Shown: in pieces, positions 46,240 through 59,846 of the stretch
Layout of the letters: every line of letters starts with the position of its first letter
Position numbering within the stretch: position 1 is the stretch's first letter
Assembly (NCBI GenBank): GCA_025331435.1
Contig: JAIWNI010000017.1
Span: 310,001 to 374,000, forward strand
Direction: 5' to 3'
Origin: Choanephora cucurbitarum
Lineage: Eukaryota > Mucoromycota > Mucoromycetes > Mucorales > Choanephoraceae
Length of the DNA: 64,000 bases
Program-made: the position numbers and the translations under genes
Notes under the pieces: model-generated
What the model was told of the DNA's origin: nothing
The model's input: the letters and a program-made list of their open reading frames with translations, nothing else
The model's database searches: none

Positions 46240-47921
46240 TAAAGGGTTGGCAGTTTGTATTGCTCAAGAAAAAGAAAGAAGAAAAACAGAAAGAAAGACG
46301 GTTTTCGAAAAAATGGAAATAATGCAATAATTGTGAGACTGTCAACTGTAATTGAATCAGAGTTGCTGCAAATATGGTGTGTTTGCCGAGACTTGTTACT
46401 CCGATGACTTCATGTATACATTTAGAAGGACATTTAGTCTTCTGTGCTGTGAATTTGATATTTGTTTTTCTTTGCTTAAATGCACATATTCAGGATAACT
46501 TCAGAAAGATAGAAGATAATAAGCAATGCTGCAAAGCCATTTTGGCAGCCAGCATACAATAGTTGAGGATAAGATGCTTGAAACGCAAAGCAAGATGTAT
46601 TCTGATCATCAATATCGAAGCAAAGCAAGGTTTAAATTCCTCTTGACTGATACAGATTAGATAAGATGATATAGGTGTGCCTGGCTAACATGATTCAAGA
46701 ATTTTGCGTATGGTCACACAAAAGGATGCGAAGATGATGTACTAATCTGCAAACCATGTAACATGGTAGTGCTATTGCTGTAAAAGAATACAAAAATTTT
46801 GATTTGAACTTCAATAGTTCTTTTATATGAATTGTCGGAACATGATGCTGACAACAGTTGATTGCTCTCAAGAAAAAGGGAAACATTTTTTTCTTCTCAG
46901 CGTGTAATCCTCTACGTAATTGCCTATGTCTTGTGGCTGTCTGCTATTAACATGTTATAAAGAATTAATGTATCTCAATACTTCTATTTGATTTAACAGA
47001 TAGTTCTAGAGTTATCATTATATGAATATAGCTTATTTAAGCGATAAATATAAGGGGGAGTATTTGAAGCAGAACGGATGGATAAAAGCTGACTTCGGTC
47101 TTCTATTTTTCCGTATATCTATGGATGCAAGTACTTCATGTTATGCTAAAATTTTAACTTTTGTGACCAACTTGAGCTAAAATGATTATGTGTTCTCTCT
47201 TTTTGAGCGCCTGGTGTAAGTCAACAGCACAATCTTATCAAGAAACAAGGAAAAAAAAAGATTTGAATTACAATGCTTTCAATGTCAATCGGCACTTTTA
47301 GATAATGGCCTATTTTTGACTGGATCAAATCGTGCTTTCTAGCATTTACATTTGTTAGCCTCAAATGGCGCACACAATAAGATATTGTCATTTCATTCAT
47401 AAAGAATAATGCTAATCAGATGTTGTATTGAATAGACTCTAATACAAATACATTCATGGAAAGCTAGCTCATATCTGAGGAGATTCAAAATTCCTGTTCT
47501 TTTAGATGCCTCAACTGCTTTTGTTTTCTATAAAATCTATTGTGTTCTGTAGAAGACTATGTAATAGCTAATGATGGTACTGGTTTCTTGGACTGAAAAA
47601 TTCCATCCTCATTTCTCGCGCCACCAAACCTAACATGATGTCCATAATAGAGCTTACTGTCTATTTTTGTTTAAGATGGAAAAGCACTACAAATTTTGTT
47701 TGAAAAAAGAATGTGCAACAGAATTCGATTTTAGAAATGGGCACATTGTATATTATTCAGCCAATGTCACTTAAGATGAAGCCCTATACTAATTTTCCCT
47801 AATGCGCAGTAATCTTGCTTCATTACTTTTCAGTCGATTAAATATAGTAGTGAAACCACATAATACATTTCTTTTTAGATCTTGCACTTAAACATCCTGT
47901 CAATCTGTGTCTAATTCGAAT
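46240..47921. other. Intergenic region, 1.7 kb, divergent promoters
   Basis: Between the K+ channel (-) and the bZIP gene (+). No gene recognised; short frames such as 46374-46562 have no support. Confidence 0.5.
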
Positions 47922-49354
47922 ATGTCTTTTAGTGACAGACAAAATAAATCAACGCAGCAACTGGGTCGGTTTTCGTTTCAACATTTTGATCATGAATCAG
48001 ATTTCGGCATTGAGACTTCTTCCGGAGAGCGCATCCGTAAAAGGAAGAAGCCTGGTCGAAAGCCTAACCCGCCTAGTACTCAGGAGCGAAAAGCTCAAAA
48101 TAGGGCCGCACAAAAAGCATTTCGTGCAAGAGAGCAACAGAGACGCGAAGAAAGAGATCAGCAATGGCAGGAATACAGAGATGAGATTAAGCGATTGCGC
48201 AATCGACTCGCTATAACAACTTATGAAAACAAGTATTTGAAAGCCTGTGTATTGCACCTTATTCTAGCCTTTTTGGTTCATAGGGGTTCCATACCTCATA
48301 TCTGGACTGAGTGTCGTCTTATTCCCAGTAACAATCATGGTGAATACAAAAACCCTACCTTTGCTCCCTACAGTCAAAACGCTACAGATGAAGCTCATCA
48401 AACACATGCATTATTGGATATGATGTTAGATAGGCAACACATTGTCGATTTCAATCAAGCGCTCTTTCAGACATCACAATGCAATGCATTTGTTACCTCC
48501 GAAAGAAAAAAGAGTCATGGTTCTGGTATCGACCATACTAAGTTTGATCAATTTTTAACGCAAGATACCATTACTCTTAATCGAGCTTCTCAAAAATTAG
48601 AGAATATTTTCCCTGCAAAACAGAAAGCTGATGCTACAAACAATAGCACAATACCAATAAAGTTATCGCAGCAAACAGTACCATCACGATTACTACAAAC
48701 AATATCGCCCTCATCATATGAACCAGCTGCTTTCGATTTGCTTCCTAGTTCTCAAACCACCATAGTTACAGGCACAAAGTCTGCGACTGATCAGCAAGCA
48801 TATTTTACATCTAATTCTGAGAACTCTTCAATTGACATCCAAGCATTAGTTGCTTATCGCAAGCCACTTCAAGGTGTCATTTTTGAGCCACCTACATTAT
48901 GTTCATCCGAAGATCTTGCCACTATGCCCCCTCTTCAAGCGCTTCATATTCTTCGTCTTCAAATGAAACTGGGGAGTATCTTAGGCGATGCAACACTTCC
49001 CTCTCTGATACCAAGTAATTCTTTCTCTCTTTTATGTTTTCTTCTGATGTTAACTTTGTAATCTTTGTCTTTTTTTTTTTTTACAAAGCCGCCATACAAC
49101 GTGTTGTGCCTCATGATATTCGAATTGACTACGTACCTGGTGCTTCGTTGAGGGATAAAATGATTATATTTCGTGACTATTATGATATTGACGAATGCTT
49201 TCAATTTTTTACTCAACAAGCTGTGTTTCTTGGCGGAGACGTGCGGAATCCTAAGAATTGGGTAGTTGCACCAGAATATTCTGCCAAGTTCTGGTTCTTA
49301 TCCCATATGGTTGTTGATCAAACATATGACGATTGTGTTCAAACTTCAAGTTGA
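47922..49354 (+). CDS. bZIP transcription factor, Pap1/AP-1-like
   Basis: Two exons, 47922-49014 and 49089-49354, joined in phase; 452 residues. The basic region at residues 60-70 reads NRAAQKAFRAR, the AP-1/Yap form (NxxAQxxFR), preceded by KRKKPGRKPNPPSTQERKAQ, a common fungal Pap1-like entry, and followed by a leucine-zipper-like helix (EYRDEIKRLRNRLAITTYENKYL). The C-terminal 110 residues (PLQALHILRLQMKLGSIL, VPHDIRIDYVPGASLRDKMI, NWVVAPEYSAKFWFLSHM) fit the DUF3425 domain found in many fungal bZIP proteins of this type. The Cys-rich oxidative-stress domains of yeast Yap1 are not seen. Likely nuclear regulator of unknown targets. The ATG at 47922 is the first in the frame. Confidence 0.93.
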
Positions 49355-50132
49355 GAAAACTCTCTTGACTTTAGCAAACTACAATATCAAAGAGACAAGA
49401 ACTACTCTTTCTAAACTTCTGTATTCATGTACATATTTGCATCGGGTTTGTTTGAGATTATACTCCCATTCTGTAATGTTAGGTGTCTCGGTATGGTTTC
49501 TTTTTATCAATTTAGGCCATGCCAAATAAATCAAATCAAGTCCTTGTACCTCTCAGATTGGGTGTATATTGATTTTTCCGTTAAACATAGCTGTCGTTGT
49601 AACAATCCTCTGAGAGATGAAGTAACAACAAAACCTGATTTTGTAATTATAGGGTACTTGTTATTCAATATTCCTCAACACACCTTCGTAACAAGTACAT
49701 TCGTACGGTTCGATGTCTCTGTAAGATTGTATGAGAAGATTGAATGGAGGTCCATCTATCAATCTCAAAGTAGCGAAATTCGGAATGAGATTGCTGGTTT
49801 CTAAGGTTGTATACATTATGTCTAAAATATATATTCAGTAAGAAACAACTGATTCAAACTTATATCAAATGACAAAGAGATAACATCAAGGCTAACTGGT
49901 CACCACATATATGCTTTGACAAACAGAAGATAGAAAGTCTAATTGTGGGTAGAATAACTAAGCTTCACAAGCTAGCAAGAAATATGATGATGACGATTAT
50001 ATTAAAGAGTAGAATAACAAGATAAATCTAAGCCAAAAACGTCACCGTGTGGAAGAAGTGATTCTAATGGACTGCTTGTTTTAAACCTCTATGCAGCTCT
50101 ATACATCATACTCTCAAAAAGTAAACAAACAT
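49355..50132. other. Shared 3' interval, bZIP and eisosome genes
   Basis: 778 bp between convergent stops. It contains a 125-codon open frame (49427-49804) starting inside the 3' flank with no family match; I treat it as chance. Confidence 0.45.
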
Positions 50133-50948
50133 TTATTTTTGCATAACTGATAGAGCATTCAAATCTGCCAATAAAACAGCATCATCGTCATCATCGCTTT
50201 CCAAATCCAAGTTCTCCATCTTCACTTGTCGCTCATTTGTAGGTCTCCAACCTTCCAAAGTCAAAAGTGCATCTTTCAGTATCATATCGCAGTTACTACT
50301 GGCTTGTTGATCCTCATCTAACAGGTCAACCATATGCTTTCCAAAGCGAGATATTACGGCTGTTCTTTCGGCATATGCTTCAAGAGCATTGAATCGAATA
50401 TAAAATGCGTCTCTCAGCATTTTACGTTTCAATTGAACCGCTTCTTCAGCCAGTTGGGTTGGGTTTGGCGCGTCTGCTAAAGACTTTTTCAAGTCAGAAA
50501 TCAATCTGGATGTTGGATTTGATTTCTCTAGATGACACAAACGATCTTGTAGTATTTGATGTTGATGACAAGCATCGGTTATTATCTGTTCCCTATCTCT
50601 CATGGATTTTATCATGCGTCTATACAGTTGATACTGCTCTGAGTAGTCTCTCTCTAAAGCTACTTGATGGTCTAATAGGTCCACTAGACATTCGCCAATG
50701 GCTTCCACATCTTGACTGTAATGCGTTTCTCGATGCTTTTGGGCTTCTTGTTGAATCCATTCGAATAAGGCTTTATTCGTCTCAGTATGATGGTAGGCTG
50801 TTGCCTTTAACGAAGCCAAATCGTTACATTCTTCAAATAACCACAGGTTAAGTGAACGTGTCTCTTGATTCTGAAGTGGATTATTGCGTACTGCTTGAGA
50901 TTTTACAGTGGATTTGATTTTGTTCAGTTGATACTGAAAGTCTTTCAT
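50133..50948 (-). CDS. Eisosome BAR-domain protein, Pil1/Lsp1-like
   Basis: Single exon, 271 residues. It aligns over its whole length with the Pil1/Lsp1 BAR fold: ETRSLNLWLFEECNDLASLK corresponds to the family's LWISEENDL region, SQDVEAIGECLVDL to the iGeal.DL helix, EQYQLYRRMIKSMRDRE to the YR..LK.IRD.E helix, DRLCHLEKSNPTSRLI to the KNP.S..I turn, and RFNALEAYAERTAVISRFGKHM to the FDAL.E..EK.A.IA.YGK helix. Such proteins coat the cytosolic face of the plasma membrane and shape eisosome furrows. The C-terminus is acidic (DLESDDDDDAVLLADLNAL). It is more diverged than ascomycete Pil1 and may be a Mucoromycota-specific subfamily. Convergent with the bZIP gene. Confidence 0.87.
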   Translation of the reverse strand: MKDFQYQLNKIKSTVKSQAVRNNPLQNQETRSLNLWLFEECNDLASLKATAYHHTETNKALFEWIQQEAQKHRETHYSQDVEAIGECLVDLLDHQVALERDYSEQYQLYRRMIKSMRDREQIITDACHQHQILQDRLCHLEKSNPTSRLISDLKKSLADAPNPTQLAEEAVQLKRKMLRDAFYIRFNALEAYAERTAVISRFGKHMVDLLDEDQQASSNCDMILKDALLTLEGWRPTNERQVKMENLDLESDDDDDAVLLADLNALSVMQK

Positions 50949-53371
50949 TATATGATGACATTAAATAAAGAAGAAAGAAAATAAATACACAGCTGTTTAC
51001 TAAAAAACAAAACTGTTACACTATAAATACAAATTTGAGGATTCACAAAAGCAACTTCAATGTCAGTTGAAGCAATCAGCAAAGAATAAGACTGTATCAC
51101 CCTCATTTAAGGAGAGAAGGTATTAGTCGGCAGAGTTTGTCTTTAATTTCAACAAACTAGTGTAAATATTCTTTGAAAAGTGCATCGGGTTTTAAGCTAA
51201 GTGGGATAACAAAAGTGCGATTGCTTCAATTAGAAATCATCTATTGGTATTTTTATAGGGCTGGCAAACCATAATTGGATCAAATTGCTGCCAAGTTCTG
51301 AATCAGGAACAGTTGGGAAGTTGAATTTGAGTTTTATGCAGGTTGTGTGATTAGTATATGCTCCTTGTGTTCCTGCTTTATTCTTCATTTTTTAATGGTA
51401 GGTATGTTGATGAATGTCTTCAACACTTTGAGAAGTTTGTAATCTAGCAAGTCAAAGTACATGTTTTTGTTGCAAGATAAGCAGAAATACGGTGCTATCA
51501 CTTGTGCTTATAGCTAGCTAAAGTAAATTCGATTAATGAAATTGGTTTCTAAATCAAACTTAGCGATTAGTTTTCTTCAAAAAAAAGTTAGAAGTCTTGC
51601 TGCTTTAAGACAACATTGTATTAATTTACTTGAATTCCTTTTAACAAAAAGAGATATGATTTCAAACATGCTGACAATCTTTTTAACCAGCTCATTCTAA
51701 TACATATAAGATATGTTAAATAATGAAGATAGAATGAGTATAAAAAGGCAATAAGCAAAGCAGTGTAATATGAGGGGGATGCTGATATACACTGTTCGCT
51801 TGCAATAACAATATATAAGGCTTGTTTTAAAAATAAATAGAGTAGTAGAAACATACATCTTCTCGTCAACCGGTTTTTCGGATACTGAGTTCCGAAAAGA
51901 TGGGTATGATACAATGAAAAGCTTGGGAGTAGCCTAAGCATTCCTCTTTCTATAAAAAAGAAGGATCTTTTGCTCTTTGTCCAAGAAAACTTATACTAAG
52001 CATGCAAAGTTGCAGGTCCGTAGCAATCTTTGCAAAAAATCTGTAAGCGATATTGAAAGCAGCACGGTTTCCACAAACCAAGAGACTGTCTTAATTGGCC
52101 GAGAAGAAAAGTTTAATTTCTGCTTTTGAATTTTAGGTGCAAATCACTGTATCCTTGATCTCTTTTCCATAAAAAGAATATATTTCTCGTGAGACCAAAA
52201 ACATACTAAAGAGCATTTAGTTGCAATGATCTTGGCCTTCATATTTCTTTACAGAAACAAACGGCCTAATTGGCTTATAGATATATGTTGTCTCTTCTTG
52301 TCGATACGATTGAATAATCATTTTGTGCATAGTTTACTAGAAAAAAGGCATTCAGAGTGGCGGATGTCTTACTTGTTTCCGCCACGTTTTTCATGATGAA
52401 TTTGATCTCAGACAACATAAAAGCAATAACTCTATCAATGATCTAAGGGCAATCTTATTTTGTAAACAACAGTAAGCAGATCAAGCCAGATTGAATAGAT
52501 CTGAGCGCTCCATGCTCCCATGCTATTCAGAGCAATTACTTATATTGCTGATGCTTACTTTAGCGAATGAATTGATAGATAAAATAGCATGGAAGAATAT
52601 TCAAGTTCATGGAAATCAGAGCTGATTTGGTTTGATTGGATATCTCTTATTTCATCAGCAATAAATTTTCTTTAAACGTCCAATTAAACAACTAATATCG
52701 TGTAGAAATATTACAAACCGGGAGCATCTAGTTACCTAACATTGCCTTGAATCAAAACAGGATTTTGCAACTTGGTGCCGATTAGAATCGAATGCAACTT
52801 GATCTTGTGAGAGACAAACAAATAGTATGGATCTTGTGTCCTAACGACTACAAAAGAGAATGATCGTTCTACTCTCAAAGGAAGAAAAGAAAAAAGGCTT
52901 TTCCTAGCCTTAGTCATGTTAAGAGCATAAGTGTAGGAGTCAAAAGAGTTGTTAAAGGGGCGTAACAACAGCTTGTTGAAGCCCTTTTATTTTTGGGAGA
53001 AGATGAGTTACATGATTTTCAGCATCAAAAGTAAATAAACATGCTACTGCTTTAAACACAAAAAAGAAAGAAAGTCTGTGTCTATTCTTCAAAGCTAAAA
53101 TATATTTCCATACCAACCTGCAACAAGTTGATATGGAAACATTGTAAATGATGGAAACAAGAAAAGCTACTAAAAAAGGAAACTAAAATGAGGCGGTTTT
53201 TAGCCAAACCGACCTCGTGAAATAATATTTTATTTAATGTTAAATTTCGATTTATTTCTTTCTCTCTTTCTTTCTTTAACCTGGCGAACAACAACAACAA
53301 AAGACTGATAGAGCAATCTTTTTCTCTCTTTCTTTTTCTTCTTTAAACTGTAAATAAATAAGGCTTAAATT
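50949..53371. other. Intergenic region, 2.4 kb, divergent promoters
   Basis: Between the eisosome gene (-) and the DENN gene (+). A T/C-rich leader (CTTT/CTCT runs, 53255-53345) precedes the DENN start. No gene seen. Confidence 0.5.
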
Positions 53372-56300
53372 ATGCCAAATAGCTCAGCACCCATTGCCTC
53401 AAGAGTAGCAGACTATTTTTTTGTAGCTGGTCTCCATGATAACCAGTTGATACCTGCATATGAACATGCCAAAACCAACTCAAGTATCAGTGACGCATCC
53501 TATTATCAACAGCAAGAACACGCAGTTGCCAATAACGGTCAGCTACTTTTAAATTATGCAGAAAAAAGACCTCATTTAGAAAAAATCAACCGTCGTCGTG
53601 GTAAAAGCATGATTGTGAAAGGATCAACAGCTACCTTAGACCCACCACTTTTGCGCTCTAGCCTATCGGATGCTGCAACTTCAGCTTCTTTGTTAGGCGT
53701 TTTAGACCATGTTCAAAATGTGATTGACAATTTCGATAAAGAGCGTGATTCTGCTCGAGACAATGTAATTGCAGTTCAAGACCCTAGTCGAAATCAAACT
53801 GAACGGAAGAGGAAAAGTCTGTCAAGGAGCTCAACACGAAAGTGGAGAAGTCCTTCCGATCCTAATGCTTATTGTAAGTTCTTTGTGTTATCATTAGGTC
53901 ATTGTTTAAGCAACCCAAAAAAAAATTAGAGTAAAAGACGCCCTTTTAATTTCATTTTCTTTAGCTGACTTACAACGCATTACGCTTGGATCATTTGAAG
54001 ACAAACATAAAAATGACGTACCCAACATACTCGAATTAAAATACACACCCACAGTCTTAATGCGATACCCAAAAAAGGATTATACAGCTTCCGAGTCCTT
54101 TCCAGCTTACACAGCCATGGTAAAAAAAAAGACATGCTCATTCTTCTTCTGTGCTCAATTGTTTTCTTTCTTTTTTAAAGTTTTGTTTTCCAAAAGATAT
54201 TTCACTTCATGCCGGAGAAAAACCACCATCTGAATATACCCATTCTTTTGTACTATATCTGAAAGTCATTGTGGCTATGCATAGAAACTAACAACTCCTA
54301 TTATAGACTATGACAGATGAAAATGGATCTACTGCCTATGGTACCTGTATTATATTTTACGAAAAGCTAGATAAGAAATTATCAGAACCTGTAGATAAAG
54401 CAATCAAAGAATGGGCGCAAAACAACATGTCCTCAAGCAGTATAGAATATGCTCAACATTTGGCAGAGAAAATCGATCTCGAAAAAAGCGAACTAGAAAA
54501 AGTAAAAACAGAGTTAGCTCAACTTAATGTTGGCATCTCAGCTGAGAGTCGAAGACAACAAGCAATGGAATTAGAAGAGCAGATTCGAGCTCATCACGAG
54601 AGTCTCGATTTGTACTACGAGCTCGTCGAACCTGTCAAAATGGCAATATTGAGTTCAAAGGATATATGGGTTCCTAAAGCGATTGGATTGCTAGGTCGTA
54701 TGGCTTGGATCGATCTTTATGGTGACTGGCTCAAAATTTTGTTGGATAACATTGTAGGCGTAGGTGGCTTTCGAAATGATAAGCCCACTATAAATATAGA
54801 GAGGTAGATACAAGCATAAATAAGGTGGAGAAAATGAGATAATAATGCCCTCTTGTCGTCATGTCTAACAGTGCAGTAATTAATATAATTGACGAAGTAC
54901 CTTTACCACCTCCTGGACGATTTGAGATTGGTTTGACAATCAATCAAAGACCTTTGTTTTTTTCTCGACCTCCTGTCAATACAGTACCTATTCTTAAAAA
55001 CGTAAGGAAGAAAGCCAACAGCAATTATCGTATTCTTCCAACCATCTGTATCCTTTCTTTCTCATAGTTTTCGTTGTTTCCTTTGTTTCGAACACTGTCT
55101 CCTCATTTGATATTAGTTGTTTTAGAGGTAAGTCTAACCTTTCTATACCTTTTAATGAGAGATTTTAAACAGCTTGTTCTTTTAAACAAATTCTGTAGAC
55201 ATTATTAGCTGAAGGAAAGGTATTGTTTGTATCTCAATATTCGGGGATGCTTTCGCTTGCATGCGAATCTTTCCAGTATCTACTGTTCCCATTTTATTGG
55301 CAGTTTGTGTGCATCCCTGTACTTCCTGAAAGATTGTTAACATGTTTACAAGCTCCAGTTCCATATATGATTGGTTTTCAGGGCACCATGACCGAAGCTG
55401 AGGAGCATGCACCTGATGAGGTAAGAAATCCAAATAAATCGCAATTTTCCTCTTCTTTCCTTTTTATTTACTAATAATTTATACTTTCAAGGTATGCATT
55501 GTCAACTTGGACTGCAATTCAATGCATCAAAGTCAAAGATCGATGTTTATCCCAGAGCGTCAAAGACGCAAACTCCAATCAGGACTTGAGCAGTATGCAC
55601 CTTTGCATACAAAATACAAAGTTCCCTATGGCGTGCCTCTTCCTGTTCAGTGCGCTTTTCCAAAAGGCAAAATGATACTAAATTGTAGTCGATCTAGAAC
55701 AACTGATATATTCATTAGCCCCGCTGCACGACAGCCTAGAACTTCAGAAAGTTCGTCTGATAATATATCCCTTTGGTCCTTGTCGAGACCTTGGTCAAGC
55801 AACACAAGTACGCGCACGTCCAACGATTCTACCATCTCAACCCCTCATTTGCCTCAATATCCTGGCTCAGCCGTCCTGTCTACCAGCACTGGTAACTATG
55901 CGGCTTCTTCTTCCTCTTTGTCATTACACAGCCCACCTCTGAGTCCTTTGAAGGCAAACTCTAGTGTACAATCTTTCCAAACCTCTCTTTCGACTTCTTC
56001 TATCAATCGACCAACTGCCCGTAGAACCTCTTTATCCGTAGTGAATGCAGCTCATCCTAACCCTAACGGCTTGGATCATCAACATTCTTATAGAAAGGCC
56101 AGTATCAAGCGATCCGATTCAACCACAGAAGATGTAAGCAAAGAAGTACTTAGATTACCTTGTGGTCATAGCTCATTGATTTTTTTTCTTTTTGGAACAG
56201 AATGCAAGAGCAAGACTAAGTGCTTTTATGTCCAAACCAAGAGCTGTTTTTCAACTAAACCCATTGGACCATGGCCTAAGCGAATTATCTCATCAAATCA

Positions 56301-57291
56301 CTATGGTGCCTCCTCATTTCGGCACTAACAATGAGTACGAGCATAGCTATTACCCTCAACCTATACCTCGTCGTGTTAAACATATTGAAGGTCACCGAAT
56401 GGTTGAAATATTTACTTCAGAGCTGAATCAGTTTCCAGGATTCAGATGTGTTTGTGGAAAACAAGTGAGCGATACTCAGGAACAAGATGAAACCAAAAAA
56501 TCCATCATGTTTATGTCTTGTCAAGGTAAATTGAAAGAGAAGCAAAACTGATTTCACCTACTCATAGTTGGTATATAGAGTGTCACTTGGTAACCCATGA
56601 TGCTTGTACAGATCAGATACTGCACCCTTGTTTGCCTGCTTGTTTTGATGAACAAAAGGTTCAGGACGCATTCATTCGTATGTTTGCATCTCTACTGTAT
56701 AACTACCGGACAGGTTTTGTTGATCAATCAGAAGATGTACCATTTATTACCAATCAGGATAATTCGAAAAAGTCTTTGTATTTTTCTAAAGAAAGGTTTT
56801 TGAAGCACTCTGATAAGGATACACGAGTAAGTACTAGCTATCAACTCGTTAGGTCATACTAACCGATATAATGTAGACTTTCTTATCGAATCTGTGTAGC
56901 TCGCAAATGTTCACCCAGTTTGTTACCGATCGATTATCTAAATCAAGCCAAGATCCAGAGATTTTGGTCTTTGATGAGTATATTAAATTGAAACTGAATA
57001 GATCGAAACTAAAGTTTGTCAAAGAAGAGACACCCTTTTTGAATGTAAAGTATCATACCATTTTTCTTCCTCTTACTAGCTTTGAGCTCCTTTGACACAA
57101 TTTCCCCTTTTTTTTCATGTTCTGCTACTCCTCATTTCATATTGAGCTTTAATCACTAATTTCATTCTGATTAGGACGAATCTTTTAGGGTCTCGCAGAT
57201 CATTTGGGCAACACCTCCACATGATCCTGAATTGTTCTCCGAAGAAACAGAATACGAACGATTCCCTACCAATCTCAAATTTGGCAAGTGA
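53372..57291 (+). CDS. DENN-domain Rab GEF with C1-like zinc-binding segment
   Basis: Twelve exons: 53372-53873, 53965-54119, 54181-54249, 54307-54803, 54872-55001, 55068-55127, 55199-55420, 55492-56133, 56201-56525, 56579-56826, 56877-57044 and 57175-57291; 1,044 residues, all phases consistent. uDENN is seen in LELKYTPTVLMRYPKKDY, HSFTMTDENGSTAYGTCI. cDENN in FSLFPLFRTLSPHLILVVLE, TLLAEGKVLFVSQYSGMLS, FPFYWQFVCIPVLPERL, APVPYMIGFQG and VCIVNLDCN. A Ser-rich linker follows. Then comes GHRMVEIFTSELNQFPGFRC with CVCGKQ...CQECHLVTHDACTDQ, a C1-like Cys/His cluster, then dDENN (AFIRMFASLLYNYR, TFLSNLCSSQMFTQF). DENN proteins activate Rab GTPases in membrane traffic. Which Rab is not predictable. 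A predicted coiled coil lies at residues about 280-330. Confidence 0.93.
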
Positions 57292-59846
57292 ACCATTTAG
57301 GTTCGCCACTTTAGCTCTATTCCCCTTACTTTCGAAGTTATTTTGTTCATAATTATTCTGCTGTCTATACTATCTATCATTGTTTCTATCTCTCTGACCT
57401 GCTTGCAAGCATAAGGAGAGAAAAGAAATTGCATATTTATTTTAATTAATTAGAAAGAAACACCCAAAGCTAATACAATCTTCTCTTTTTTGTGTCAATA
57501 CAATTAGATCTGTGTATGGCTAACTCCATTTTGATCATTTATAAACCTGAACTCAATACTCCCTAAAAGAATATAACTGTTGGCAACAAGCTTTGTGAAA
57601 TCTTGATATAGTAAACAAATAGAATAGGAAAAGTTAGAAGCATTTATTTTGTTTAGAACAAAGGCATACATGAAGCAATCTCCAGTTACTCATATACTTG
57701 TTGTACACTTTTCTCTAACTTCAGCTATCTAAGATATCAACTATTCTATGCTATGGTGATAAGAAATTTACTGAAAATTGAATGGCACATTCAATTTCAG
57801 TTTCTTTTCAGTGTTTGAACGACTACTGTACTTAGCTTACTTTGAGTTATTTCAGTCATCTTTTTTGTCACAGTATTTGCTTTTTGTTCGAATACTAAGC
57901 ATGTCGCGCTTAACAATTGACCCTGAACAGATGACTATACGAACCCCAAAAATTTGTTCCAACACAAATACCAAAATTCAAAAAATTTAATAAAGGTGCC
58001 TTTTCAACTTTCTAATTCCTTAATCTAATTCAAATGCCTAGACTGTTTTCTTGTATTCTGATCTCTTTTAGAAAGCGTATGTCTATTGTTTAGAATTCGA
58101 ATTGGAGAAAGGAATAGAAGAAGAGTATCAATCCTCATCTCGCTTGTATAATCTCTTTTTTACTAGTCGCAATAAGTACGAGAACAACGAAACAAAGGAT
58201 ACGATTGAATGCCTATCATCCACAGACATTACACTAGATGGATACTCAGCATATACTTTAGACTTGAATCTGACATATGTTGAATACTGGATATATAGGA
58301 AGACGCACACATAATGATGTGTTATGTACATTGAGCGCTTGTTTTAAGAGTGCCAAAAATATAAAATCTAATAAGGCATCTTCAATCCCAAAAAGCCTGC
58401 AAAGTGCTAGTGCTTTGATGTTCTGTTCTTGGAGCTCTTTTTGCGACCTCTGATAGCTTTAAACATAGGGCTTATCGCAACGATGAAATTACCATGAATA
58501 CTCTCCCACATGTTTTTATTCAATTAGCGTGATTCTAAGTTCTGTTGTAAGTATAGAAAGCGACTATAAGTCATTATAACCGAGGAAGTATAGATAAGAA
58601 ATTAGCGACTTTTATTTGTATTATCGAATAATACAAAATTTTGAGGTACAATCTTGAACAGAATAAGGCGCTATGAAAACTTGTCAATGGCTTTTGTATA
58701 TTGAAATCGCATTATTAAACCGAGTCATCGCTATACTAGGCAGCTATTTTGTGTCTTACACAAATGATAAATGTATATCTAGTTGAATGATATATTCATT
58801 CTCTAATCTAGCGCTTCATCGACTGCTTTTGTTATTATATCCTGTTGATCTATGGCTTCCCTAATTTCATAGCCTTTTTTTTTAATCTAGTTACATTTCT
58901 AAGGCAACTCTTTTTAGAATCCAACAACAGTCATTGTGTCTAAGGCAGATGACTCAAATACCCTAACATTATGGGAGACTAAAAGAGGGAGCACGAAGCA
59001 AAAGCCCTCTCCATAAATATGTCAAAACTGCATAAGGCTAAGTTTTGGGAGAAAAGAAGAAAGTAACCCATACTTTTTTTTTATCTAAACTGATCTATCT
59101 TGGTAACCACTTATGAATTAGCCTGTTTAGTTTTCTTTCTTTACATAAACAGTGTCTTCACAATCTCAAGGCAAAACACTGATTTATCCGATGGGACACT
59201 ATGCGATTTTGCCTAGTCTATACTGAACCATTCAAAGCATCTCTCTCTCTTTTTCTCTCTCTTTGCCTCTTTCTCCTTTTTCCATTCTTTTTGTAGGTTT
59301 TCCAAGTGTATCCGTGACTCTGTGCTGTCAATGTAAGCTGCATTTATGTACTTTCTATTTGGAGCATCTGTCAGATCAAAGGGAAGAAATAGGAGTCTGT
59401 CTTTCTCCCTTAATATGCAGGTATAAAGAAAGAAGAAGAAAGCAATCGTACTTCTCTATTCGCTTCGCTCTTTCTTCCTTTTTTCGAAGTCCTTATGTTG
59501 CTTATTTGATAGTTCTTTATTCCCTTCATAGAATGCTTCTTAAAGTAAATGGAGCGGACGCATTCGAAAAGCATTTGCATCGTTTTCTCTTATCATACTT
59601 GTTCTATTTTCGATTCCTCCTCCTTTTTTTATTTATTTCGATATAGATGCAACACTCGTCTACTAGGTTCATTTTATAGTTTGTTGCCAAAAAAAATAGT
59701 GCACATGTTAAGTCTGATGTATTTAAAGAAAGAAAATTATTATCTAAAATCATTTGATTTCTTCCTTCTTTCTTCAAAATGAGTACTGCCATTTATCGCT
59801 TCAAGTAAAGAGAAGAGAAATGATACGAATAGGCTAAAATATACTA
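57292..59846. other. Intergenic region, 2.6 kb
   Basis: Between two plus-strand genes. Short open frames (57778-57990, 58102-58314, 59263-59646) show no domain and no splice chain. A CT-rich tract at about 59235-59285 may be promoter-linked. Confidence 0.5.

Noticed and set aside
49427..49804. 125-codon open frame after the bZIP gene
   Set aside because: Lies in the 3' flank between convergent genes, overlaps other random frames and shows no family features.
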